Source: Porogramme epimiltina
Taxonomy: Eukaryota > Basidiomycota > Agaricomycetes > Polyporales > Polyporaceae
Assembly (NCBI GenBank): GCA_900155495.1
Contig: FTLJ01000080.1
Coordinates: 17,481-81,480, forward strand
Direction: 5' to 3'
Length of the DNA stretch: 64,000 nt
Part shown: in pieces, positions 44,960 to 55,616 of the stretch
Position numbering within the stretch: the stretch's first letter is position 1
How the letters are laid out: each line of letters begins with the position of its first letter
Notes under the pieces: model-generated
Seen by the model: the letters and a program-made list of their open reading frames with translations, nothing else
What the model was told of the DNA's origin: nothing
The model's database searches: none
Translations under genes and position numbers: made by a program

Positions 44960-46972
44960 CTAAGGGAACGACAAGGGGGGAAGCCCGTACGCATACCCTC
45001 CCACCTCGATATCCAGGACGTTGGACCCTGACACCTGCCCGGGACTAATCGTCAAGCGCACGCCGCGTGTCCTGTCCCCAAACGTCCTCGAGCCGAGCTC
45101 GAACTCCGCCATCGGGACGAGGTCGTACGCGCCCCCGTCGAACTGGACCGCGACGCGGATGTCCTCAATCCTGTACGTATCGCCGTACCCGCAATGCCGA
45201 GACTGCACCTGCAGGACAAAGCCCGTCGTCCCGCCCGAGCGCCGTGCATGAGTACACTGCACGCTGGAGAGGTGGTTGCCCGCGTCATCTCGATAAGACG
45301 TGTAGAGACGGGTGTTGATGTCCATCCCATGCTCCGCGCGCGCACCCGCCGGTCCGCGCGGGGGCGCGCCGAGCTCGGAGAACTCGAAACCCTCGAGGAG
45401 GAGCTTCCCCACGACCCAGCGGGGGATCACTGGCATCGACGATGGCGAGAGGTGGGGGCGCGTGTGCGCTCCGAGAGGCTTCGCCTGGCGGAAAGGGTGC
45501 CCGCCTGCGTCGTGGCTGATGTATATGTCGGCCCACTCCGCGGCGAGTGGGCCTGTGATTGCAGGGGTTTCAGGCGTGTGGCTTTCGAAGGGCCACACCA
45601 CTGCGTCGGCGAAATCTGGATGAACGTAGATGATCCTTCCGTAGCCGGCCGAGGTGACGCCTTGAATGTCGGAGACGGCAGGGGCGCGGTCGACGGTATA
45701 GAGAGGAAGGGACGGATCGCCTCCGTGGCGTTTCAGAGGAAGCCCAAGGTATTGGGACCCACGCCTGCATGAGAGGACTGCTATAACCCTCTGGTCCGGA
45801 AGATGGTCTTCTGTGCGCACTCTAATGAGAGGGACTTTCGCACGAACACCATGACTAGTCAATGTGAATGTTGGGATATCGCACATGATCCTGGATGGCA
45901 TTTCAGGCTAGCGGACCACGATCCTCACTTAGTATCCAACTATGCAGAAAACAATCCCACTCACCCACTGGAAGGGCGCCTCGAGGGAGACGATACGCCG
46001 CGATCGCTCTAAAACGGATACGAAAGCCTCTACCGCGGTGGGTATCTCCTCCAGAGGAAGTTGTCCAGTTGCTCCACGGTTGGTGTTGTGTACGTCGAAT
46101 ACTGCAAGTGAAGGAGCAAGCAGTCCAGGTGGCCAATTGTGAGCTTGTAGGATACCGGGGCCAGCGGCCACCCCCTCCCACGCAAACAGCGTCTGGTCTG
46201 CTGACATTTTCAAGATCTCTTCTTGTAGCCTCCGGAACGCGTTCTCCCCTTCGCCATAGATAGTCGGCATATTGACGCCAAATAGGCCCATGAGTGAGTA
46301 CGCGCGGTCCTCGACCCGCGTCGTCTCACGCTTGCGTGCCCACATCATCCTCTGAAGGACGCTGGCGTGCAAGAATGACCCAGGGGTGGTGAGAACGTCG
46401 GCTTCTATGCCAGTGATGGCGGATATGACAGAGGAGAGGGACGTTTTGGTGCCGATGACTTTCCAGGTCTGGGTAACGAAGACGACAGCAGCGGGCGCGA
46501 CCAGCTCCTGGAGGGTCCATCCGCGAGTGAACCACTTGCTCTCCGCTAGCTGGGGGAGCTGTCGCCCCATCGGGACTTGCATCCATAAGGTGGAGTTGAC
46601 ATCCTGGAGTAAGGCGATGCAGACGCCTGCTTTGGAGTACCATGCAAACATCGAATTGATGGCCTCGGAAAGTTCCGCGCTGCTGTCCTTGTCGATACAG
46701 CAAGTGTCCGCCCACGCCCATTCGTACCCGAGCTTAGAGGCAAGTTCGCAGAATCCTTTAAGCTTCGGGCTAACGCCCTGCCAAGGATCTCGTTTTTCTT
46801 CACTGTTGGGCCCACGGGCGCGATTCTCGATGAGGGCGGAAATCTCTCGAAACCCTTGTTCGGCGCGCCGGCCTTTGTTCCACACGTGAGAGAGAATCGC
46901 GTAGGGAGGCATGCCGCCTCCATGGTGATCGAACTCCCGTAGATCGAGAACGCGGGTATTGAGCAGCCGCAT
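44960..46972 (-). CDS. HET-domain protein (heterokaryon-incompatibility type)
   Basis: Two exons (45965-46972 and 44960-45907) give 651 residues; both are phase 0. The N-terminal HET domain shows MRLLNTRVLDLREF, PYAILSHVW, GYEWAWADTCCIDKDSSAEL, SEAINSMFAWYSKAGVCIAL, SKWFTRGWTLQELVAP, and VEDRAYSLMGLFGVNMPTIY with GEGENAFRRLQEEI. These are all standard HET-motif blocks. The second exon is a long beta-rich region (VPLIRVRTEDHLPDQRVIAV, SCRRGSQYLGLPL) typical of basidiomycete HET proteins; its role is unknown. HET domains trigger cell death after non-self recognition in filamentous fungi, but in basidiomycetes function is mostly untested. The gene lies between two paralogs of an unrelated family, all on the minus strand. 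Confidence 0.9.
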
Positions 46973-47723
46973 AAGGGGGCGCAGCTCCTACTAAAAAGCG
47001 TAAATGAGTAGGTATGGTGACCATAAGTCAGAAACGCAGCGTATCACAGTGCTCACTACATGTGAATGAAGGGCTGTAGCTCCACGTCGTCGATTTTCAC
47101 CACTTCATTCGCTCTATCTGTAGCCTGGAGAAATCGAAAAGAGACGGCTCATATGGGAACCTTTTTCCGCAGGACGTATATGTGCCCGCCTTTATACGAA
47201 CCGATGCACTAGTTAGCGCACATGTGTCATTTAAATTTGATTTGAAAAGCTGTGGTCCACCCTGCCTCGAGGAGCACAGCTTGTAAGAACGTCATACACC
47301 AATGAAACAAGCCTTCCAGCTCACCTCATCAATAACTTGTGGGTAAGAGGCACATCTAGAGTGGGTGGCCGACATCCGGTGGTTGTAAACAACGGAACGG
47401 AGCCCTTAGAAGTTGGTTGAGTTCAAGAAACCGTCGTACTTTGGAATGGCATCAATACCAACGCTATGGCACGTGATCAGGGCTCAGACCGCTGGTTCGA
47501 TTCCGGACTAAAACATAATTCGAAAGCGACGGCGTTTCATTAACAATTTCATGGATAGACAAAACCAAGGCAGGAGCTAGAGCGTGTACTATATGGTGAA
47601 TGCTCAATACCTAACGTTCACTCCTCCGACATTCGCCATTTCTGAGCACACTGTGTAACAAATGCCTCACCAGACAACGGCTCCACCGCCCTCCACCGAG
47701 CCACCATGTTTGTTTGCGCCTTC
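46973..47723. other. Intergenic, HET promoter and 3' flank of paralog B
   Basis: 750 bp without a gene. It includes tRNA-like internal promoter motifs at 47414-47424 and 47494-47504. Confidence 0.5.
47414..47504 (+). other. tRNA-like A/B-box pair (possible SINE or tRNA remnant)
   Basis: GGTTCGATTCC at 47494-47504 matches the Pol III B-box consensus exactly, and TGGTTGAGTTC at 47414-47424 resembles an A-box 70 bp upstream. I cannot fold a complete tRNA: the acceptor stem does not pair and the T-stem has a mismatch. At best it is a remnant of a tRNA or a tRNA-derived SINE. Confidence 0.2.
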
Positions 47724-49474
47724 CTATACCGACGCGCCCTTCTCTCCATCAAGTCCGTCCTGGAGAACAATTGTCGGTAAAATTACCCCACCCCGAGAAT
47801 GACGAAATTTGCTCACGAGACCGTTGTACGTCCACTCGGGCGAAGCGGGGCTGACTTCGCGCCAATGCGCGAACGCATTGGCAACGTACACCTCCGTCGC
47901 CCCACCGCGCTCCTTGATCGCCGCACGCCCAGGGAAAAGCCAGGAAGAGAGCGCCTTCTCCGCGTCGCTGCAGCTCGTACCGGGCTGGAGTGTGAGGCGG
48001 ACGTGCACCTCCGTATTCTTTGGCTGAGACAACGATGGACGAGATGAGCTCAGCTTTTGGGGGGAGAAAAGGCGAAAGGAATCTGACGAACCTTAGTGGT
48101 AAACGTGACACCATAACCAAAGGCGAGGAGGTGACTTGCGATGGTCTTCAGTGTGTCGTTGATGAGATCTGCGTTCTCGAACGCGAGCGTTGCATCGAAG
48201 ACGCGCTATCGGTACAACGGTCAGTGGAGTGCGACGCACTATAGAAAAGTACCCACCTTGCGACCCCAAAGCTCTGCATCGACGCCCTTCCACATGGCGA
48301 TCTCTTGCGGGACAGCCTCTCCGTTGGCATCGGTGTCCTCATTGTCATCATCATCTTCGTCGGCGAAATTACTGTTGACCAAGTTGGCCTGGTACTCGCC
48401 CGCACTGCCCTTCTTGATCACGAGTGTTACATCATTTCCCAGTTCGAGAAGGTTACCCTGCCATATCGGCTGCTTGGAGGAAATTTCCGAACGTAGGACC
48501 TCATTCTCCTTGTAGTTGCACGCAACATACGCGCTTAGAATGGGGATGAAATCCGCAGAGACACTCATGTCGTGGCTAGACCGGAGATATTAGTTCTGAC
48601 AGAATTTGCGATGGAAGGGCTAGATCGCACCCGACATTACTGAAAATGAAAGCAGTATGAATGTTTTCTTCGTCCGTGTCCATATCGGAGATGAACCCTA
48701 GGAAGACGCAAGCGCCAGTGAGTGTGTTTTGTTCATTGTGTAAGAGTTTGCTCGCACCTAGGCCAATGTTTGCTGGTGCGGACGACCGGTTAACACACCG
48801 CATAATCTTCGAGGAGCCAGGATCGGGGATCGGATCCTGTAGCACAGCATAAGCCGGGGTTAGTCGATGATACGGCGGGAGACGCTCACAGAGAAGAGAT
48901 ACACAGGTGGAGACACGCTAGAATCTTCCGTCAGAGTAGTGGTTTGACCAGGCTAAGGAAAGAGGTCGGTTGAGAACATCAAGATTGAAAAAGGAGCATA
49001 CCTCAATAGGAATATAATTTCCGGCAACGATGAGTGAACCATGACCAAGTTGAGTCGCAGAGAAAGCATAGCTACGGAATCAGTAAGCGTCCGCATCGGT
49101 AGTCATTTCAAGGGAGGGGCACAGCGCTCACTTGTCCTCCCAAGATGCCTTCATGACAGAAGCGCCTATATTGACAAGTCACAAGTTCAGCTCGGAGTCC
49201 TTCCCGTGGCGCGAAGAATACATATACCTTTTCCTGCGAGAGTTGTGACTCTGGAATAGGGGTGAGTGTCACGACTATGCAATGAAGCGGCACACGTACT
49301 TCCAAGCCAAAGGGAACTTGTCTACGAAGAGACCGTCGCCGGGATGGGCGAAGGTAAGCATGAGCTGTACATTCTCGCCGAGGTTCTTGCTATAATGGAA
49401 CATGGTCATTCCCAATGCTGGCATGTGCGCACATTATCCACTAACCTTCGGAAGGTCAGGTTCTTCTTAACCAT
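47724..49474 (-). CDS. Conserved fungal protein of unknown function, paralog B
   Basis: Homolog of the gene at 43378-44671. The start is ATG at 49472-49474 (MVKKNLTFR), followed by SKNLGENVQLMLTFAHPGDG, LFVDKFPLAWKVTTLAGK, ASVMKASWEDNYAF, SATQLGHGSLIVAGNYIPIE, PGQTTTLTEDSS, VLQDPIPDPGSSKIMRCVNR, SSAPANIGLG, DEENIHTAFIFSNVG, and ADFIPILSAYVACNYKENEV with GNDVTLVIKKG. Unlike paralog A it then has an acidic stretch (NFADEDDDDNEDTD), a WKGVDAELWGRK block and a further module (NTEVHVRLTLQPGTSCSDAE, KALSSWLFPGRAAIKERGG), ending at 47724. About nine introns. There is no membrane segment. The function cannot be inferred; the alternating beta-strand-like pattern suggests a beta-sandwich or lectin-like fold, which is a guess. 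Confidence 0.7.
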
Positions 49475-49792
49475 GGCGACGGCGTAACTGGAGAGTCGAT
49501 GCTGAGGCAAGCTGGAGGAGAGGGAGTACGATTGCATCCCGGAGAAGAATTACAGCTTTTATCCTCTACAATGGGGCTGCGCTCGGCGCAAACGCAGGCC
49601 GTCACACGGCATTTCCTAGTCCCGGCGGGAAGTGACAAGGGTTTGTTCCTGTGTTCCTATTGTGTGTACACTTGACATCCGCAAGGAACGTCTTCCGGCG
49701 GTAGCGGAAGTAAATGAACAGTTCATGGCCCTGGGAAGGCGCAGCCCGGTGAGCCAGAGGACACGCGACAGGGGTCAGAACGAGTACCTTTG
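49475..49792. other. Spacer between paralog B and the hAT-type element
   Basis: 318 bp holding the promoter of paralog B. No gene is recognised. Confidence 0.45.
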
Positions 49793-51099
49793 AACAAGCC
49801 TAGTGATGCTAGGGCTCGGGCCGGGCTCAAAAGCCCGGGCTTGGGCCGGGCTTTGGGGGGCTCGGGCTCATCGAAACAGTGAGCCCGGCCCGAGCCCTCT
49901 AGTAGGGCCGGGCCTGGGCCGGGCTCGGGCTAAGCCCGGGCCTACCGGAGCGTACAAAGGTGGCATAGGATAGTTGGGTGTAGTAAGTATACACTAGTTG
50001 ATAACCGTACAAACGGTTCGCCTTCGTCTTCGTCACCATCGAGTTCGTCAAATACATCCTGTCCTAATGAGGGCGGGCGGGAGGAGATGGTGGACGACTC
50101 AGCAGGGGGAGGGTGAGGAAGAAGAGGAGGCGGAGGAGGCGGAGGCTGAGGTTGTCCGAGTGCCACTGGGGTACCTGCATGGTTTGGGACGGGCATCAGT
50201 CTGTGGCCGCTCTCCCATCTGCCTCTCAGCTTTCACAGATATTTTCAACTTCGTCCCTCGGAGTCGAACTCGCTCAGCCGATGGGCATCCTACGAGACCC
50301 TCGACATCATAATCGCTGTGGAGCTCCTGCCCCACTCCGAGCTCGCTCCCGCTGACCGTCTCACCTTCTCAGAGCTCGCGCAATCCATTCGCACCGCACC
50401 CGCCAGTATACGGACGCTCCCAATTATCTTCGTTGGGGCCTTCCACACGCCCGGGAAGCACACAGGTGGCATCCTCAGCCACCAGTATGTCGTCGTCGGC
50501 GTCCAGCTCTCTGGCGGCAGGCGCAGGCGTCCCCGCCCACCTACGCACGCCTCGAGATGTTCCTCACGCACACCGCAAATAACGCGCTGGCGGGTGGATT
50601 ATAAGCTCGAGGGCATGGTAAGCGGTATTATGAGCCTCTGGAAGATGTTTGAGGGCCATCTGACGATGATGCAATATAGGACGAAGAACGTGTGGAGGAC
50701 AATGGCAAACGAGAGCGCATGGCGGAGCGTAAGTGTCTGGGACTGACGGCGGAAGAAGAGTGCTGTGGGGGCGACGATGGCGATAGCAAGCACGAGGAAA
50801 GCGTCGACCGAGGCGCTGACGGAGGGGTATCTCCGCCCGGAGGATTGCACCCTTGATATGGCAGACAGTGGCAGCTTGGTGGCACCAGGAGCAGGACGTG
50901 GTCACCGAGCTGTATGATGTCGGAGACTGAGGGTGCTGAGCCCGGGCCTGAGGGCCGGGCTCGGGCTCCTGAACGTCAAGAGCCCGGCCCTGGGCCCCAC
51001 CAAGCCTTCAGTAGGGCCGGGCTGGGCTCGGGCTTGTGAGGGCCGGGCTTCCAGGGCTTCAGGGCTTCGAGCCCGGCCCGCCACATCACTAAACAAGCC
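49793..51099. mobile_element. Non-autonomous hAT-type transposon with captured sequence, 1291 bp
   Basis: The element is 49801-51091. It is bordered by a perfect 8-bp direct repeat AACAAGCC (49793-49800 and 51092-51099), the target-site length of hAT elements. The ends are short inverted repeats: TAGTGATG at 49801-49808 and its complement CATCACTA at 51084-51091. Beyond them about 145 bp on each side is packed with GGGCCGGGCTCGGGC-like subterminal repeats in both orientations, also usual in hAT elements. No transposase is present. The middle (about 50000-50905) differs in composition and looks like captured protein-coding DNA on the minus strand. Confidence 0.9.
50099..50905 (-). pseudogene. 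Host-gene-like sequence captured inside the hAT element
   Basis: Minus-strand frames include a stretch with two hydrophobic segments (SASVDAFLVLAIAIVAPTAL and HALSFAIVLHTFFVLYCIIV, about 50650-50820) and a later piece (DVEGLVGCPSAERVRLRGTK, about 50260-50320). Further left, around 50110-50150, there is a Ser-rich or, in another frame, Pro-rich run. The pieces are in different frames, as expected of exons or of a decayed multi-exon gene. I do not recognise the parent. Because it lies wholly between hAT ends, transduplication of a host membrane-protein gene is the likeliest origin; it may still be transcribed. Confidence 0.45.
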
Positions 51100-51807
51100 G
51101 AATAAGAGACACTACGAGGGGCGGATCACGTTCCTCACCGGGACGAGTTGCGTCCGTTGCATTGATGCGCTAGGGACAGGTCGGCGGTGTGGCTTGCGCA
51201 TTTGACATTTGACATTGACACGGACAGGCGAGACACGGACGGTAGCCGGCCCTGCCACGCCTGCACATACGACTTACTGAAATTGAAGAGTAGACTTGGC
51301 CAGACCGCGGTCACGAGAACGACGACAGAAGGGGCGAAGGGCATCAAGCTCACTTAGCCTCAAAGTTTTGGTCGTCGTAGACGACTAAGTATCACACTTT
51401 TGAGTTGGACGACGGCCAGCGGATAACGATGATTAGGGCTAGGATGACTAATCATTTCCGGATCCGGTAATCTGTCTACGAACCGAGGCTAGAGGCTCCA
51501 GACCGGTTTACAGATTGTTGCTAATGGGACCAGCCCATGACCAAATCAATCGTTTCCGTATATAAGCGAGTGAGAAAGAATGCGTGGTAGTGTACAGTAT
51601 GCATCTGATAGTCCATGGGGATGTGAAGCATCGTCCGATGTAATGCATGAGGCAATAACTGGGAGCAGGTAACGGCCGACTAACCGAACTCTATGACAGC
51701 CACTCTAGACGTATAGCTGTGAGCGTAGCAAAACTTCGGTGCCCGGTACAGGGAGGGGGGGGCCTCTTCAACGACGGATGTCATCAAGGGCGTGTCATCA
51801 GCCACGC
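51100..51807. other. Intergenic, right of the hAT element
   Basis: About 700 bp with no protein-like frame. It separates the transposon from the stop codon of the membrane-protein gene. Confidence 0.5.
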
Positions 51808-53300
51808 TCACGACCTGGCCGATTCCGGAGGGTGGGACAACAACCTCTCAGTCTTCAACCACGACTTGAGGACGTCCGACGTGGAGATATCCTCCTCCTT
51901 GAGCTCTTCCGAATGCGCGGTCGGAGTCGAAGGCCTCGAATCGGAGGCGGAGCACGCCGACTCCCACGACTCGTCGTCCGAGTCAGCCGCGATGGCTTCC
52001 AGGAGGAGGTCCACAAGGCTCGACGCGGTGCTCCCCGCCGTCGTCAGCCGCACGATCGCGCAGGGCGCCGGGGGCGCGTCCGCCTTGCCCGGCTCGGGGC
52101 CCTTGCCGGACAGGGGGAACGGCGCCTCCGCGGTGCTGCTCGCCTCCGAGCCCTCGCTCGTGCTTCGCGCGCGCGCGAACCGCGGGCAGGTGGGCATGGT
52201 GAGCACGAAGGACGTGCTGGGCGGGGCGAAGGTGCGCGCGACGAGGCGGTGCTTCTTCTCGTCCCATACGCTGTCGCTTTCCGAGGGAATTCGCAGACTT
52301 GCGGGAGCGACGGCGAGAGGGGTGAGGGTGGCGGAGGCGCAGGGTCTAACGCTGGCGACGCCGGATTTAGGAGTGGGGACGACGTTGGCGGCGTCATGGC
52401 GCTGGGACGCGGCGGCGGTCACGGGGAAACGCGCCTTCGCGAGCGGCGCGGGGGGAGAGGGGCAGCAGAAGGGAACTGGCGTGGGGCAAGACGCACAGGG
52501 GGGGTGCGTCCCGTCGTCACCCGGGGGGCCGAGCGGAGCGTTGCATGAGCAGTGGATGATGATCGTAGGGAGCTCGTTGAACGACGCAGTCTTCCGTTCC
52601 TTGCTCTTCCGTGGCGTCTCCGAGACGGTGTTGTGCACCCCTGACCTGCGCTCCGCGGCCTCGATGGCTTGCTTAACAGAAGCGATGGTCGGCGGATCCG
52701 GCTGCGAAGCACGAAGGTCAGAAACCTTAGTTCAGAGGAAGGCACAAAGGGGGGCGAACGCACTTTGACTTCCTTCTTCAGCAGCACCGTGTTGAGGCTC
52801 TTGCGGAACACCGACTCCTCCGGCTTGTACGATGGAAGGAGGGCGAGCTCCGGCACGGGGTGCGATTCGTAGAGCACGCGATGGCGCCAACGGAAGAAGG
52901 ACGAGAAGAGGGACATGCGTTGCGGGTGGTCTTCGTTGTGAGCCATGGGCTTGGACGACGGTGCGGGAACCCCTTTCTCGAGGTCGACGACGGAGGCGGG
53001 GGCGGAGAGCACTTGAGACGACGACGCGGGGATTCTGTTGGAGGTGGACGGGGCTCTGGAGGCGCGACGAGCGGCAAGGCGCTTGCGGTACGAGAAGCAG
53101 GCGGCTACAGCGACACAGGAAAGCAGGAAGGCGAAGATGAGGACGACGAAGATGACGATCTGGAGCTGGGGCTTGGTGAGAGTAGAGGAGGAAGTCATGT
53201 CTAGGGTATCGAGCTTGCGAGGAGGGCTTGATATAGGCGTCGGTGAGGGGTAGTCGGATAGCGGGGTCCCAAGCGGGGGCGGTGTGGAGAGGAGGAACAT
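51808..53300 (-). CDS. Single-pass membrane protein, unknown function
   Basis: Two exons (52764-53300 and 51808-52701) give 476 residues with clean phases. The first ATG (53298-53300) gives a short Pro/Ser-rich lead; a second ATG at about 53196-53198 (MTSSSTLTKPQ) lies closer to the membrane segment and could be the true start. One transmembrane helix (QIVIFVVLIFAFLLSCVAVAACF) is followed by a basic stop-transfer (SYRKRLAARRASR), so the bulk is probably cytosolic. That part has a conserved-looking block (RMSLFSSFFRWRHRVLYESH, FRKSLNTVLLKK) and then a long Ser/Pro/Ala-rich disordered region with a Cys-rich patch (IIIHCSCNAP, CASCPTPVPFCC) and an acidic C-terminus (DSDDESWESACSASDS). No family recognised; similar low-complexity single-pass proteins are common in Agaricomycetes. 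Confidence 0.7.
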
Positions 53301-53787
53301 GATTCACGACTTGTTGACCATTCTATGCAGGACTAATAGTGAGCAAGTTAGGGATGACAGCCCTAATACTTTCGTAAGCCACACATATTACAATCCAGCC
53401 TACGAATGTCCTGCGAGCCACCCCTCAGGTAGCTTCGAGGCTGACCATTGGCTGGCCTGTACTGTAGAAAGGGAGAGGCGGGGCACAGAGGCTGCCCCCC
53501 CTGCATTGCTAGACGGAGGCTCGCCCTTCAATAATGGCGTAACCTCCTTGTAAGAAGTCTGACTCAGATCGCCGCGGCATGCTCCCACTCACGCTGGGCA
53601 GCCGCTGAGATGGAAGTACGCGTGAGGCCAAGCGCAATAGAACCGGAAGGACTGGTAGTGATAGGCTCGGTCCAGCCAGTCGGGGCGCGTAGGCGTCCCG
53701 CGAAAGTTGAACGAGCCAGGCGGCCATGGGCGCTCCCCTAGAAAAAGAGATTTATTGCAAAGTGTAGCTATAGTCTATTTTTGCATC
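53301..53787. other. Spacer between the membrane-protein promoter and the QCR2 3' end
   Basis: About 490 bp. A 72-codon frame on the minus strand (53509-53727) has no family signal and probably is non-coding. Nothing else is recognised. Confidence 0.5.
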
Positions 53788-55292
53788 TCAGAGGCCCAGC
53801 TCGTCCGCGTAAGGAAGCGACTTGATGTCGCCAACCGCAACGTACGTCGGCTTGCTCTTGAGGAGCGAGGACGCAGCCTGCACCGCATGTTAAGCTTTTG
53901 AGCGAGTACAAAATCCACTGGAAAACGTACCTTGGAGTATGCAGAGGCATCGACCTTCTCAATAGTCGAGATGGCGTCAGCAAGGGAGGCAGGGGAGCCG
54001 GAGAGGACCTGGAACGGTATGAGACGGGACCGTTCGCGAGTATCAAGACGAACAAGACTGACCTTAGGTCCAAAGCCGGTAACGAGGCCATCGCGACCCT
54101 CGAAGGCAGTAGCAGCAGTGAACTTCGCCTTCGCAACCGCCTTCTGGAGGTCCTCGCCCTTGAGCGCGCCGGCGCTCTTGAGCGCGTCAACAGCCGCCTT
54201 GCCAGCGGTCTTGACGTCCGCGCCGGTCTGGCCCTGGATGAGGAGACCGAAGAGGGAGGCGTCCGAGTAGGGGAGGAGGACGGGGCGGACGGACGCGCCC
54301 GCGGGGACGGCGGCGGCGATGGAGGACGTGCCCTGCGACCACTTCACGGAGGGCGTCGGGTCGAGGTGCGCCGCAAGGACCGCCAGCTCCGCAGACGAAG
54401 CGCCCGTCGAGCCGAAGCCAACAAACACAGTCTGGGGGCCCGAGGCGTCGACCCGCGTCTCGCCGCCAAAGTACGTGGACGCAGAGGCCGCGGACGCGGT
54501 GGAGGCACCGAGCTTGCCGAGGGACTTCTCGAGGAGGGCCTCCAGCGCGCCGGCGTCGATGCCCGAGCCGAGGACCGCGACGTTGCCGGACGCGAACGCG
54601 GACTTGGCGAACGCCTGGACGTCCTCGGCGGTGAGGTGGGAGTGTGCGGGGCCGAAGAGCGAGTTGCCGAGGCCGTTGCGGAACGCGAGCGTGTGGGCGA
54701 GCTCGAGCGCGTGCGTCGCGGGGTCCGCGAGCGCGGCGGCGGTCTCCGCCTCGCACGTCGGTGCGACCCACTCCGAGAGCTCCCAGCGGGCGAACTTGGG
54801 CGAAGTGATGAAGGAGGAGAGGACGTCGACGAAGAAGGCCCTGCACGCGGACGGGAGTGGAGGGGACGGGTCGGAACGGGTGGGGGACGCATGACATGGC
54901 ACGAAGGACTCACTCGTCTCCCCGGAGGAACTCAGCCGTCACTGCTAGGTGTTCCCTCGAAAGGCTTGACGAGAGGACACCGCCGTAGAGCTCCGCCTCG
55001 CGAATGGTGCCCAGCGCAGAACGCTTGTCGGTGCTCTGCTCCCCGTCATGAGCATCTTCACGCGCAAAACAAGGTCGAACCTAACACCGACCTTGAACGC
55101 AAAGTTTTTCAGGGCGTGCGCGACACCAGGCTTGGTCTCGTACCGGCTGCCGGCCTTGACGAGGAAGGTGACAGCGGTGGTGGCCTCGCCGTTGTCCGCG
55201 GCGGCGACCTTCACGCCGGCGGAGTCGACGACGGTCGCGAACCTGCGCGCATTACGGGCTATGCGCGACGCGCTGCGCGTGGCTGCAAGCAT
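53788..55292 (-). CDS. QCR2: Ubiquinol-cytochrome c reductase core protein 2
   Basis: Core subunit of respiratory complex III on the matrix side of the inner membrane, related to the M16 processing peptidases but not expected to be catalytic. The start is ATG at 55290-55292 (MLAATRSASRIARNARRFAT), a typical matrix-targeting peptide. The M16 fold follows: TAVTFLVKAGSRYETKPGVA, HALKNFAFK, a segment after an intron with SALGTIREAELYGGVLSSSL, then AFFVDVLSSFITSPKFARWE and HTLAFRNGLGNSLFGPAHSH. The C-terminal M16 half includes VFVGFGSTGASSAELAVLAA, SLFGLLIQGQTGADVKTAGK, and ends AASSLLKSKPTYVAVGDI, KSLPYADELGL. No HxxEH zinc motif is seen, as expected for core 2. A few introns lie near each end. 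The gene looks intact. Confidence 0.92.
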
Positions 55293-55616
55293 TGGGAGAG
55301 GGATGTGCGAGAAGTGGAGGAGGTGGAAGAGAACGACGACGAGCCGTCTGTCCAGCTCGATGCCAGCGCCTCGGCTCAACCCGGATCGAGCCGAGCCCGG
55401 CCAATGGGCGCGTTTCCATTTCTATCCCGTGCCCTCGCGAGCGCGCGTTCGAGTCCCGCCTGTGGCATTGCATGGGCATAATCATATATTCATAGAGAGA
55501 TCGTGGAGGAGAGTACATGGGTGCATATATAGGATGGAAGCATATTCATGACGGAAATCGGCGGTGCGAACGAGATGGAGAACAAAAGAAGCAGATCGAA
55601 AGAATGTGTTTATTAT
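55293..55616. other. QCR2 promoter and methyltransferase 3' flank
   Basis: 324 bp between two genes on the same strand. It must hold the QCR2 promoter; I see no distinct motif I would defend. Confidence 0.45.

Noticed and set aside
53509..53727. 72-codon frame downstream of QCR2
   Set aside because: Short, no signal peptide confidence, no homolog recognised, and in a likely terminator/promoter zone.
53898..55481. 527-codon open frame on the plus strand
   Set aside because: Antisense to QCR2 and crossing its intron; extreme Arg/Glu/Gly content and no family resemblance, while the minus strand encodes a clear complex III subunit.
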